This document shows positions 47,355 to 59,984 of a stretch of 64,000 nucleotides of DNA, piece by piece. A program made the position numbers and the translations under genes. The notes under the pieces are model-generated. The model was not told the origin of the DNA, ran no database searches, and was given only the letters and a program-made list of their open reading frames with translations. The first letter of the stretch is position 1. Every line of letters begins with the position of its first letter. Source of the stretch: Manis javanica (taxonomy: Eukaryota > Chordata > Mammalia > Pholidota > Manidae); assembly GCF_040802235.1 (NCBI RefSeq), contig NC_133167.1:102286001-102350000 (forward strand). Direction: 5' to 3'.

Positions 47355-49349
47355 CTGCAAAAACAAGGATCATACATCATATCATGAAAGAGTTACAGCA
47401 CAGAGAAATTAAAAGCTAAAAAAAAAAAATCACGAGAAACTGAAATACTAATTCCTGACAATTGGTAAAGGAAGCGCACATTTAATAACGACTTAAAAGA
47501 ATTGGTAGCAGTTTCTGACATGACTGTTTTTTTCTTTGCCGTTTCTGGAGAATTTAACAATGTATTAGAACAGCCACTTCTAAAATCATGACCCATAGAA
47601 GGGAATCTGCTTCTAGCATAAAACAAAGAAGCAAGTTTCTCTTTTGGGTTCAATGCAACGCCATTAATGAATTGCCCTTGAGTGGTGGACACGAAGTATA
47701 TTCCCGGGGAGCAGAGTCCTCTATCAAATTCTCCAGTGAAATACGACATACTAGGGATTTCACTCCAGCTCACCACAGGCAATTCTCTTACTCTTCTTGC
47801 TACAAACACCCAATCAAAACAAATGCCTGCCCCTGAAAAAATGCAGCATCGTGTGCCATTCAGTCGCCATATCATAATGCAGGAAGGTAACTGGATGCAG
47901 TTACGTTTGTCTGGAGCTATGGGTTAAATACTAAAATGAGGTCATTCCACTGTAGGACGCAGTCTCAGCTGGTGGCCCAATGCAGGGAGTCCGAATGGTA
48001 AATTCATCTTTAAAGTTTGTAAAATAAACTGCGCTGAGACTTGTCCATGCATTTGGTGAGATACAGACATTGGTTCACAAAACACAGCCTCTCAAGTGTG
48101 TGAAGTTGTGCAAATATGAAATACTTTATGTGCAATAACTTGTACAAATGGTAAGACCAACACTGTCAAGGAATGGACCAGTGACGACACCTATTTGGAA
48201 AAATCAGTTAATCTCCTTATAAACACTCAGCACTCATTCTTAGAATTAATGTAATTTTTACCATGTGCAAATATCCCCTTCTGAAAAGACATTCTTAAAC
48301 AGAGTTTAAATGATTTAGTGTATCAACAAAGGTATCAACAGATAGGAATCCACCAGACTCCACCTATCTTTTGATGATATGGTCCCATTAATTTATTCTC
48401 ATTCTCTCTTCACGCAAACACACCCCCACACACATTATAAGCTTGTTGCCGTTTATTTTATAAACGAGTATCTAAAATATGTAGTATGAATATGAATGAA
48501 AGTATTTATTCTAAATAATGGTGTAGTGGTTTTCTTATTACTAGCTCAGTTCTCATGAAACAATTCTCATTATTGAGACTTCTTCCTTTTAAGTGGTGAA
48601 TATACAGACTTTATCGCTCCTGTAAGAGATTCTATTGTTCAAATAACAGGCTCTGTTTGTGGAGTTGGTAGAAGGCCCAGCTGGCGGCAGGACCACAGGA
48701 GCGTGCAGAGACCCTCTGGAGTTCTGAGAAGCACTACAGCTGTGATGTGGGTCTACAGAGAAAATACCAAAAACCCACAAAGGCTTGAACGCCTTTAGTT
48801 GGAGGGCTCCTTGCCAATCTGCAACGCCTTTTCATGCCAAGAGACTTATCAGAGCAAGAAGGATTGAGTGTGTAAATACGTGTGAAGGGGTGAGAAGTGA
48901 AATGAGGAATTCATGAAGAGATGCAAGTCATTTGAGATAAAAATACTTCAGAACTTACTGGGTTATTCCAAAGGATCAGCTTGCCGTGCTCGGTGGTGTT
49001 ATATCATTTTTCTAAACCATGCCTGCAGTTTTAAAGGCGGCAAGACATACCGTGTTCCTTAATGTGGTTGTGTATTACTTTGTAATGAAGTGAAAAGTTG
49101 CTATCAGTATTACATTCAGAGCAATTTAGCAGGTTTTTGTTTTCTATGAACACTCTGATATTGACAGAGCTGGCCTTCCAGTGTATACAGCTGGTGACAG
49201 CTGCAGCTCAGTCAAGCTGGGTCTGTTTTGAAGGACATGACACTGGAAAACCTCTTCTAGTTTTTACTGTCTCCCTGATTACATCTTCATTATGAACAAT
49301 TATATCGTTGGCTATGAATGGGCACACACATATGAGACTATAGGACAGA

Positions 49350-49530
49350 TTGCCTGGGGTGGATCCTGGCTTCAGATCTCGCTATCTGTGTCTCAGATTC
49401 CCTACCTGCAAAGATGACAGAAATACATATTTCATAGGATGCTGAGAGGATTACATGAATGCATGTAAAACCCTTAGAACAGTGCCTAGAACAACATATG
49501 CAAAGAACATGAGCTATTCTTAGTATTTGT
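49350..49530 (+). repeat. MIR SINE
   Basis: Shows GGATCCTGGCTTCAGATCTC, TCAGATTCCCTACCTGCAAAG, ATGCTGAGAGGATTACATGA and CCCTTAGAACAGTGCCTAGA in MIR order, including the typical tail AGAACAGTGCCTGGCACA in diverged form. Confidence 0.75.
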
Positions 49531-50454
49531 TTCCTGTCTTCTCTTGTACTATACTATGTCTTTGTAACTTACGCCTTGTAACTAACTCTGTACAGTGTAG
49601 GAGCGCAATAATTATTGTTAGCTAACTAAAGTATGACTTGCTTTCTGAAAACGTTAAAAAGGAAACAATAATTACCTCAACCTGGATAGGTTCACATTTG
49701 TTTCTTTAGTCCTTCTGTCCTACTGTAGCACCCTAAACTAGTCAAACAATGCAGACCCTTCTTTAAACATCCACACTGAACTGTTTCTAGTGCAATGATG
49801 ATAAAGGCAAATGAATAATTCAATCCAAAGTAAATTCAGTTGGACTCAAGTATTCATGGGAAACACCTTTATATAGCTGCAAGATCACCAGTAAGAAAAG
49901 AGGGCCAAGAAGTCTCCCTTCTTTTTATGTAGGAGGGCAGAGAGGTACCATATGCAGGAGAGCGTGCCAGGGTCTTCCTGCTTCTCAGTGTTGAAGCACT
50001 ATAACCATTCTTCTAATTTTCACAGCCAGATGACTTGGTCCCCTCATGGTCAAAAATCTTTGTTTGGGGACTGTGGGAATATTCGGCAATTTTTCAGGTG
50101 GAGGGTGATGTACAGAATTACTCATTTAAATTATTCCTTTAACAGAAGCCTGAAATAGGGAGACTTAATTATGAAATCACCTTCTTCTAAGATGTCTGTG
50201 GAAAAGGCTACTTATAAAAGAAATCCTTCAAGAGCAGCTTTTAAAAGATGGTTTTTAAAACAATGAATAGTAATTCGATTTTTCTATCTAAAGAGGCATA
50301 AAAACAAACCAAAACATGGATTATGATCCCCCTTTCCACTCACCCCTTATACATTTAATCTGTACAGATCTGTACACATGAAGAGTAAAGGGATTCTCCC
50401 CAACCTCACCCTCTTATTGCTGACAGTCCATGAGGAAAAGATATATTCTAAAAT

Positions 50455-50580
50455 GGGTATCTATTTATAGACATAGACATATTTTTGCACAAAAGCCATT
50501 ATGCTGTTCTGCACTTCGCCTTTTTTCATCTAATGATATACAAGGAAGAATCTAATACCAAGCAGTTCCAACTGTATAAA
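50455..50580 (+). repeat. Old L1M LINE 3' fragment
   Basis: ATGCTGTTCTGCACTTCGCC followed by TTTTTTCATCTAATGATATA is the diverged signature of the L1M 3' UTR (CTGTTCTGCAACTTGCTTTTT...AATATATC). Boundaries are approximate. Confidence 0.5.
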
Positions 50581-53500
50581 TCACTGTTTTACGATAAAGG
50601 AGAATAAGACCTTTAGGAACCTTAGAAAAATACTATAAAAAGTAACGTATCCTTTTTCACAATGTCCCACATTTTGAGGAAAATAAAACAACAGATTTTT
50701 TAGGTGGCTGCTCGAGCAGTAATGGCAGTATTTAGCTACAGGACATGAGTTTTCTTGGTGCAGAAATAATGGACATTCAAGTCATAAGCTTTGCCTTTAT
50801 TGGCATCAGTTCTAGCCTAGTGGAATAGTCCTAAGAGAATGTCCAAAGTGGTGCTTACATTTGCGATTTCCTGTCCTGAAGCATCTCCTTCCTTCAAGAC
50901 GCAAACATTTCTAAATCAAGCACCATATGTCAACGGCTTTAAAAATGCCTGCCAAGTGAAAGCTCCACTTTTGCACAAAACTCTATTGTCCAGAAGAACA
51001 AATGTGGAGGAGGAGGATGTGGCCCTGGAGAAGAGAATTTGCCTCTGGAAATACTCCCCACAGAACGGTAGGAAATGCGAACTGGATACATCCCCCTGCA
51101 GCGCAACCTGCCGTGGCAAATGAGAGCCGGCTGTTAGAGCCCAGCCCTCCTCCGGGGACGCAGGGATCAGTACCGAGGCTCTCAGCGGGAAGGCAAAGCG
51201 AGTTTGGACATTTTTGGGTGACAGCCTGGTGGCCGAGAAGCTCAAGGACACCTGGTTTAAGCAGTTTTCTGACAGGGAGAGCTCGTTCTTGCACTCCGAC
51301 TTCCCAAAGCGCCGAAGCACTAGGGAGGCCAGTGTGTTGGTACAAAAGGGTGGGGAGTTCTTAGATTAGTCATATAACATCGCGTGTGAGAATGTGGGGC
51401 TACGATGGCAGGACGCGGCTAGAGCACAGGGAGGGGCCAAACGCATGGTTTCGGGGAGTTTCTGCTCAGCAGAAAGAATCAAATGGGTTTCTTGTGTGAT
51501 TGATTGAGACTTCCGTTTCGGAAAGGTGAAAATAACATTAAGATTCTGACTAATAAGAGCAAAACCGAAGCAACCGAGAGCAAGAAACTTGAGTAGAGTG
51601 CATCTGGATTCTGAACTCATCCTGCATGGCCTGGATCCCCACAGTCATCGAGCCAACTTCTGTGCGTTCTTACTCAATTATACCCCCCTAATCCAGGGGT
51701 AAATACAGACCTGATTTGCTCATTTATTTTGCAATAATTCAACTCTCCCAGACTAGAGAAATATTTGCAAAGAGCCAGCTATGGAACAGATATTAGTAGC
51801 TCTTTGATCTTTTTAGTTGGAAAGTGTACATAACCCTGAGAACACAGAGCATTTGAAGAAATATAAATTATATGTATGTATAAAGGCCTATTTTCTGGCT
51901 ACCAAAAGAGTGTTTGGATTATTGCAAGCCAGGCTTGGGACGTGATATTTCTGTTTCTGCTTGAGTTTTAAATATTAGGTCAACAAGAAATGCTCAATTA
52001 AGTCTTTAAAATTTCATATCTAAACTTTAATTGATTCAAGTTCACAGACCTGTGATTGACACTTTCTTTGATCTTTTAATTGGTTATGCGAAATTTGCTA
52101 TAAGTTGATTTTTAGTCCTACATGTTTAAATGCCCCTTGGCTGGTATAAGTTTATTAATTTAAGATCCTTTATTTTGGTATTTTAAAGAACTGGAGCAAA
52201 GTTGAGCTAAAATTCACTTCCTACAGAAGGGGTTTGTTAGCAAACTAATACTAGAAACATAGGGGGAAATGTTGAATGTATCTAAGAGAAACTTATTTTA
52301 TAAGCATTTCAGAAGCTTCCGTTTATGTAAAAAAAATTATGCTGACTGAGTAGCATTTATGTCTATTTATTAAAGTATAACTAGGGACTTTTATTTGAAA
52401 TAATACACTGGCAGTACTTATTAAATATGGCATGACAGAATACTCTTGTAAAATAATAAGATCATGTTTTTATATTTATTTTGTTACTCAATACAGTTAT
52501 TATTTCCCCCATTAGTCCAATTAGCAAGACTGCTGATAGTACACGAAACCTAGTACAAAGATCGGAAGTGTGTTTTTTTGTATTTTACTTAATCACTAAT
52601 AACTGATCACACTGTACATTTTCATAGACTGGGGTACAGTTTTTCAATTTCTTTTTCTTCCTAACACCTGTTCCTAAACCTTTCATGACATTTACACTCG
52701 CCAGGAAAGTGGGGATAAGGAGAAAGCCAAGCAGGATCCTATTAGCCAATAAAAGGAAGACAACGAAAGGAGGAAGAAGCGTCTGCAAAGAATTAAACAT
52801 TTTTACGCGAAGTGAGGAAGCGCCGGTGAGCTGGAATACCTTGCTGTTTTTGCTAAGTCAGCTCTGATTAGCTAGTTTTTTTGTCAGTGGTTGGTCATCT
52901 GGGTGAACGACCTAGGTTCTAAAAACTTGGGCATTTTCTACATCTTCCTCTTGTTTGTCACCCCCACACAGTGAGTCTACTCTCTTGACTGCCTTTCTTG
53001 CATTGGTTGATTCCCTTCATTGTGAGCCACCCATTCAGGGGTACCTAGCACCTCATGATTTTGTGCAACAGGTTTCTAACAGTTCATGTCATCCTGAATG
53101 TTGGCACCAGCTTAATCTTTGCAAAAGGCCACTTTCAGTGGGTGGCTGTCTGTCTTGTGCAAGGTCAGAAAATGGTTCCCCACTCTCTCCGCTATCCTGG
53201 GGTAGAAGCGACATTTCTTTAGGGCACTCAGGCTGTAGCGTCTGTGCCCAACCTGACTTTCCGCCCGTGTCTCTGCTTATTACCAGCAGAGATCCCTGCT
53301 CCATTCAGGGGGAACGGATTCCTCTCGGAACATGTCTTACTCGTCTCCTGTTACCGGCAGACCCCAGTAACTTTCCTCACCTGTATTCTTTCTGCATGAT
53401 TGTTCTCCTTTCTTCTTCTTCTGTTTAAGCAGACTCCATTTTTAGATCTGGGTCAACTATCAACCTTTCCCTTTTCCTTACCACATTCCCATCTCCCAGA

Positions 53501-54064
53501 AATCTCTTCTCCATAGTATAAAGCATGGGTATGATTAAGTGTCGAAGAATGACACTGATAATACTAGGTAGTGCGTTACACATGTATCTTGTTTCCCCAA
53601 ATAGATGGTGAGTTCTGAGAGTGTGGATTTTGCCTTAGACAATTACTTGTCCAAGTGCCTAGCATATGCTAAGCGATTAGTTATCACTGCCTGCACAGGG
53701 ATAGATGTCAAAAAAAACTCAAACAGCCTATTATATATGCATGGTGCCTGAAGGAATGCAGGAGCCCAAATTCAGCCAGGATCACACGCAGAAGAGGAAC
53801 GCTGTGGACGGTCACAAGTGGGGCTGAGGCTAGTATTGCTGAGTCCCTGCACAGTGAGTTCACGTGGCAAAGTACAGTTAGTCATGTATCTCTGGCTTCA
53901 TTGACAAGTCTTTGCCAGAGAAAGAGGTTACAGCTCTAAGTAATCTGTCAAATGACTGGGAAACAAACCTAGCTTTTTTTGCATATGCAGGGAATCATCC
54001 CATAGAAACCTGGCTGTTTGGACACATAAAAACTGCCTGTGAGAGGATGTGCAAAGAACACACT

Positions 54065-54235
54065 TTTTAGAGTGGGTCAAATCCCTGCTCCCCATTTCCT
54101 AGTTGTTTTCCTGGGGAAGATAAGGAGCCTTCCTGAGTCTCAGTGACCCCACCTGCAACCCTGGAGGACCCTTGTGTGGATCTGCAGTAACATGCACGAA
54201 ATACCTGGCACGGGGTCTGGCGTGGCAGAGCCCTC
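54065..54235 (+). repeat. MIR SINE, diverged
   Basis: GTCAAATCCCTGCTCCCCAT, CTTCCTGAGTCTCAGTGACC, CCACCTGCAACCCTGG and ATACCTGGCACGGGGTCTGG follow MIR order (TTCAAATCC..., CTGAGCCTCAGTTTCC..., CCTGGCACATAG). Confidence 0.6.
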
Positions 54236-55569
54236 CTTGCGAACAGGTGCCTGCTCTAATAGCCTGTTCTGTGCAGCCTCCAGCACTTTCACTTTAGCTG
54301 GTCTACAAATCTGTCTTTCCGTTGTTGTACACAGTTACCAGGAAGGCAAGGCCAGAAAAAGGCTGATATTCTGATGCAGTTTCTAAAAGCAGAGGTCTGC
54401 ATGCTCAGTAGTTGGCAGAAAATTAGTGTTCATCCTAGCATGGGACTGAGCTGCTAGCTGGCAGTACAAAGTCAATAGGGATCTCAGGAAAGGGTCATGG
54501 GACCACGCCCGGTCATACGGATCTATAACAGGACATATCTTCCAGGAGAACTCGGGTTTGTGTCTCCGAGGTGTCAGTCCTGATGCACAGCTTAAGTGGG
54601 TTACACTGAGTTGTTCATCTCAAGGACCTCATGTATGCTATTGCTAATTTTTCATCTGATGTCATTTCATTTTTTTAACGGCCAAACGACATCTAGCATG
54701 TCCAATATGTCTTGCTTTTTGTTAATTTTACTTTGCAACCCATTGTTTTTCCCCCTTTCTTGCTGTCTGAAGAAAATTTTCAGTCAAATGTATCCATCTA
54801 CAAGCTGTCATTGTACCTTGTCCAGCTAAGGGTACGTAGCAAATACAATCTGGAAAACTTCTGAGCCTATGCTTCAAGTATATTCATCTTTAGCTTTGAA
54901 GAAATCTTTTTCCTCCATAATAATGTCAATGAGAACATTATTTCTTAAAACTCAAATCTCGTAACTCTCTTGACTTAGGAAAATAAAAACTTAGAGCAGT
55001 GGTGATTTACCAAGTAGTTAATAGTGTTCAGGCTTTAGGGGCCTCACTTTTTCTTTCCAAGTTCAGCGAGGACAATGTGGCCACATGACCTTATGTCTAT
55101 AAAAACTTGCCAAAGTAAAATATTTTCAGAGAACCGCAAATTGAATAAGCTTTGGGCCCAATACACCATGATCTGCCCTGGGTGTTATTCAGACTCAACT
55201 CTCCTTTAACCCTCTTAATGTGCCTCAAATTTTTTACTGTTCAATATGGCTGAGATCATGAGAGTGTCAGTGTGCAAAGTATGGAAATATTTTTTGTTAT
55301 GCAGTGGTGTTCATTATAATAATTTTTGTGTGACAAAATGTATTTTATTAACCCACTTGAAACTACTTTTCAGGTTATACTGCATAATATTATTTGCAAT
55401 ATGTTGCAGAACAATAGCCCACGTAAGGAGTTTTAATTCTTTAGATGTTCTGTAATACTGAGTTTTCTCACTCATGATGAAATTTTCTTAGAAAACAATG
55501 TCAGAGAGTAACACTGAAATGTAAAAAGGACATTTGAAATACAGAATAACCTTTAAGCAGCAGGCTTAC

Positions 55570-55590
55570 CTATGTCTAAAATCTTTATTT
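55570..55590 (-). CDS. TENM3: TENM3 21-nt alternative microexon (NHL insert RNKDFRH)
   Basis: On the minus strand the order is ...TTCCACCAAG, 21 exon bases, GTAAGCC. The exon is phase 2 to phase 2. Joined to the neighbouring exons it adds the seven residues RNKDFRH between VLEL and SSNPAHRYY. Skipping gives [13 protein letters not shown] and keeps the frame. Known family biology: the teneurin-3 NHL domain has an alternatively spliced insert of this size that changes homophilic adhesion between neurons (isoforms B0 and B1). Seen here: consensus GT and AG, an upstream T-rich tract, and UGC triplets close to the acceptor. It is too short for ordinary ORF or homology calls. Actual inclusion levels cannot be told from DNA. 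Confidence 0.92.
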
Positions 55591-56305
55591 CTTGGTGGAA
55601 GCAGATAAAAAAAGTAGAAAAAAAAGCACAGTTAGAAAAGGGTTTGTAAGACATAATGAGCTGAATACTGAGGTTTGAATTATTTGTATGGAAAAATGTC
55701 AATTTATGCAGAAATAATACTGGAAATGAATTTGGTAGGCCAAAGTCTATCAAATAATTTACAGAATAGGATGATTTTGATAATCAACACTTAAACAAAC
55801 AAAGCAAAGATAATTTGTTACTTAAACTATTGGGATTATGGCCAATGAATTACTTCCACTTTAATATCCAATATTCTAGTTAAAAGTTACAGCTTAATTC
55901 ATTCATTATTATGTCTAATACTGTAGGAAAACATTTTATGCCTTAATTTCAATGAATATGAAATAAAAGAGTAACAACGTACATCAATAGGTCATTCTAA
56001 AGACACCTACAGGGATTTAAAAATCGTAGCTCTATCCTATTGAAGCACAGAAAATTCACCGAAATCAGTGAGACATCTCTATGTCTGAGGTGACTATACT
56101 CTTTTATACATTTATGACACAATATTCATCTGCTATACTTTCCTTAACGTCAACCACACATTTAACTTCTTTCTAGGGAGAAATCTACACACAGGGAAGG
56201 TATAGTTAAACAAATAAATTAGTACATGACATTCAGCTTTAAAAAAAAAAATAAAGGCAGCTGACTTTAGCTTTGATTAAAATCCCAAATGAAGGAAAGA
56301 CATAC
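55591..56305 (-). other. TENM3: TENM3 intron upstream of the microexon, with UGC-type splicing signals
   Basis: 715 bp of unique AT-rich sequence. The last 45 bases before the microexon contain two T-rich runs interleaved with TGC triplets (plus-strand GCA at 55601-55603 and 55626-55628). This is the layout recognised by the neuronal splicing factor SRRM4/nSR100. The proximal tract TTTTTTTATCTGCTTCCACC is otherwise a modest polypyrimidine tract. No repeat was seen. Confidence 0.7.
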
Positions 56306-56555
56306 CTTAGTTCTAAAACACTTGTTACATTCCCAGAAGGGAATATCCGCCGGACATAGTTGAAATCCCCTACGTATAGACTGCCATCAATCCCACAAGC
56401 TAACGCAACTGGGGCCAACAGTTTATTACCATCAGCTTGACCATTGCAACTTGGACACGAGATGCTGCGCCTTCGTCCATTGCCCATGATGCTACTGACG
56501 ACTGGAGGCTGCTGGGAGATGAACTGGTTTTCCCCGTTTCCCTTGTATAGTATAC
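56306..56555 (-). CDS. TENM3: TENM3 coding exon, window exon 3 of 13 (first NHL blade)
   Basis: 250 nt, entering in phase 1 after a CTAG acceptor and leaving in phase 2 (last bases AG) before the donor GTATGTC. It encodes [20 protein letters not shown], then [20 protein letters not shown], then [20 protein letters not shown] and [13 protein letters not shown]. The pattern [17 protein letters not shown] is an NHL-repeat strand of the six-bladed beta-propeller that mediates homophilic binding and latrophilin-independent contacts in teneurins. The terminal AG is completed either by the 21-nt microexon (AGA, Arg) or directly by the following exon (AGC, Ser), so this exon is the upstream partner of an isoform switch. 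Confidence 0.94.
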
Positions 56556-56727
56556 CTAGAAGAAATACACGGCATTTTCCTTATGATAAAAAGTAAACAT
56601 GTTCATTAGAGATCGAACTATACTTCAGGGCCTATGAGATTTAGACCAGGAGAACTTTCATCTAGCGTTCTATTAGAGACAACTCTATTCAATTATCTAG
56701 TGTGAAATATTATAACAAAATAAATAG

Positions 56728-56752
56728 GATATATATATATATAAATATAAAT
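56728..56752. repeat. (AT)n simple repeat
   Basis: ATATATATATATAAATATAA just left of the MER5A-like element. Short and probably variable. Confidence 0.85.
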
Positions 56753-56831
56753 GCTGTGTTATGGGTTTAAAGAATGTCTGATGAAAAACAAAGGCCTAAC
56801 AAGAAAAATTAAAAAGTCAAATTCTCCACAT

Positions 56832-57008
56832 CAGTGACTCTCAAATGTGGACACATATTGAGCACTGGCTGGGGAGTTATGCAAAACACAAAGCTTGGAT
56901 CTCACCCCAGAGATTGTGAATTAATTGGCTGGGGGGGCAGCCCTGGTCCTGAGATTTTTAAAAAACTCTCCAGGTGATGCTCAGGTTCAACCAAGTTTGA
57001 GAACCATA
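56832..57008 (+). mobile_element. MER5A-like nonautonomous hAT-Charlie transposon
   Basis: Starts CAGTGACTCTCAAATGTGG and ends CCAAGTTTGAGAACCATA, the inverted ends of MER5A (CAGTGGTTCTCAA...TTTGAGAACCACTG). Internal GGATCTCACCCCAGAGATTG, CAGCCCTGGTCCTGAGATTT and CTCTCCAGGTGATGCTCAGG fit the family. The flanks CTCCACAT (56824-56831) and CTCTACAT (57009-57016) form an 8-bp target-site duplication with one mismatch, as expected for hAT insertion. Confidence 0.85.
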
Positions 57009-58747
57009 CTCTACATAATGTTCTTCAGGGAATAACAAGTTTGCCTAACTGTTAAATGATGTGGAAAATCCATAGTAATCCAATGGATAAAAATACACCT
57101 CATAAATATGAATTTCTTCCTTATCATTGACTTTTAAAAAATTAAGAATACTTTATGGAAAACAAGTTAGAAAATATATGTCAGATCTCTAATATACTGC
57201 TATACTGTCAAAGAATATTCATCTTGTTTATACTCCTCTGGTAGAAGGACGCACATACACGCAGTTATTCAAAATTTCAAATATAACCAAACTGCTGTGG
57301 AAGGGCAATCTATCATTTAAAACGAATCCTGCTTTAAGGCAAGAAAGTGCCAGTAATTTTAAGAAGACAAAATGCCAGTCGGCTCCATTGTGATCTTCAA
57401 TAAATATCTGAGAGAAGCTTCCAAATGAATATTACATATTTTCAAAGTTAGAACCCAAGTTTGAGTTGAGACTCTAATTTCATTCATTTACCATTATTTT
57501 CTATAGATCAATGGTTGCATTTTGGTCTGATGTACACTGCCTGGTCAGCTGCTATTGTTCCAAACAGATTTCATGATGCTTGTCATGATGCATGGGTTAT
57601 CATCTGTATAAACCACCTGCTGCTTTGAGTTAAGAGCTGCACATGTTATATTTACTGAATGTGCTATGTTTCAAAACAGTTCTTCAAAACAATGCTTACA
57701 CTCTTTAGCACATATACTGTTACAAGAATCAATCCCACAAAAGCACAAACAGGAGACTTGGGAAAGTGTTTTTTTTTTTTCTCCCACTTAGGGATCATTT
57801 TAAAATGAAGAAGAGATCAGAATGATTATGTTCCCCTTATAGTTCAGCACATAATAGGTAGAATCTGTTATTACCTTTTTAATACTTTGCTATTCGGGTG
57901 ATGTAATAAGCAAAGCCAATTTACATGAAGAAATCAGGAAAGATAAAACAGGTTTATTCACATTTAAGGAAAAGTAATCTCAGTAGGGCTGGATCACAAA
58001 ACCGATGAAATGCATTTTGCCTTGAATATTCAAGGACTACCTTAATGATAGCTAAGATCTTTCTCTCTGGGATTACGTTATTTGACAATTACGGCACTAG
58101 AATTTCCTAGAAGAGCCAGTTTCTGTGGTTTTCATTGGAAGAATCTACAGGTCAGCCCACTGCTCTACTGAGCCTGATTTATTCAGTCACTACTTGGAAC
58201 GTTTGGTTCTTCGTGATTCTTCTCGATGACGACAGACCGGAAAGATGAACATCAGAATGTTTATTTCCGTGTTCCCGAGTGCCTGCACAAACGCGTCACT
58301 GTCTGCATTTCTGCGTTGTCTTCCTCCTTCATATATTTTCATAGCTCATCCACCTTGTCATGATTACAAATCACTTTGCTTATTCAATTAGTCACATGTC
58401 ACTTTGAAAAGCCCCTACTTGTCACACTGTTCTTGGATCGAATTTGAAATCACTATCGGTTCACTCCGTGAATCAGGTTACCTCACATTTTAAAATCACA
58501 TATATTCTATAATTGATAACATATTTTGGGGAGGACAGAATGGCGGGCAGTTCAGGTGTTACATCTGACCTGGTATTTTAATAAAATGTATTTAATACAT
58601 ATATTTCAAGTTTCTTAATCCACCTGAATACTATGCTAATGTTGGGTATCACGACCCAATTGAATTAGAGGCACGGGTTTTCCTGGAGCTCTGAGCTTAT
58701 CGTCTGGCTATGGGTTCATGAACTCTTGGGTGAAATTCCGGAGCTAA

Positions 58748-58762
58748 TTTTTTTTTTTTTTT
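58748..58762. repeat. Poly(T) run
   Basis: Fifteen consecutive T on the plus strand. No associated retroposon body was recognised on either side. Confidence 0.9.
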
Positions 58763-59984
58763 AATTCTACCCCATATCCTCACAATGACTAAAACGCATC
58801 TAGAGAAGTTCCCCCCACTTTTGTGTTTATAAGACCTTCTGAGGGAATGCAGCAGTGTGTTCCACCATGTAAATGTACTTTTAAATAATAAAAACAAGAG
58901 CAGCTCCGAGCTCAGTTGACACATGGTTTTGCAGTGTGAAAGACCACGATGCTGGGCCTTGCGTTACCCACAGAACAGACTGAAACCAGCGCTGCGTCAG
59001 ACGCCACGGGAGGCTGGAGCTAAGGCCCAGTTTCCACAGTGCGTGCTGCCCGTGGCACCAGTCGTCAGCTCGGCCCCCGGCGGCACGACGGCCTGCCCTC
59101 CAGACACAGCTGCAAAGGGGGCAGAGCTCGCCACGCTGCATGGTAAGGACGGTCTGCGGCTTTCTCTGTTTTGTGGTCTCTTCTTTCTGGTTTGCTCAGG
59201 ACTGTTCCCTTCTAGAGGTCAGGCATCAGCATGTACGCGCCCGGGCGCCGGCGTGGCGACTACGTCAGAGTCAGTATATTTGAGAGTATAAAATGCACCC
59301 TCTCAGACCCCAACAATAAAATAATTAAAAAAAAAATTATGCATATCACAGCAACATTAATCTGAACAAGTCACCGCTAATAATAAATGTTTGGTTGTAC
59401 TGCGTGCTCAAGTCAACATTCTACACCTTCCAGAAACCTTTGCAAAATCAAAAGCTAGGTTATTTGTTAAGACTGTGAAATCTCCTTCTCTGGGTACTTA
59501 TAAAGAGAGAGAGGGCATGGCTAGCTTCATACGGTTTAGGACGGGAGGCTAGTGTACGTTACCTTAGGGTTCTGCTTTTCTAGCCAAGTGCCTGTAAATT
59601 ACCTGAGAGGGGCCAGCGTGTGCGCAAAAATGTTGAAAACAGAATCTGCTTAACATACACAATATTCTTTATGAGGCTCAGCTGCTCAAATTTGACAAGC
59701 AATTTATCCGCTTTGGTTTGTGATACCTGAAATATGCTGAAATAGGTGATATCTGAAATATATCCACCTATCATATAAGGTCTACTACAAATAATGCTCT
59801 TGATTCTTGCCTTTTCCTCAAATTATTCAATTTTTCTTACTATTTGCAGTCAAGTAACAGTAAATGTAACCAAATTTGAGTGGGAGGAAATTTTTTTTAT
59901 CAAATACAGTCCAAGAAGAAGGGAAAAAAAAAAAATCCAGACCCTCAGAATAGACTAACTACTTAGAGATTAAGATCTGTTAGA

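Larger units (their letters stand above)
47355..55569 (-). other. TENM3: TENM3 intron between the microexon and window exon 5
   Basis: About 8.2 kb. Recognised contents are a plus-strand MIR at about 49350-49530, a diverged L1M 3' segment at about 50455-50580, and a plus-strand MIR at about 54065-54235. The stretch at 50840-51360 is GC-richer and keeps several overlapping open frames on both strands without family resemblance. The microexon donor GTAAGCC lies at the right end. Confidence 0.75.
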
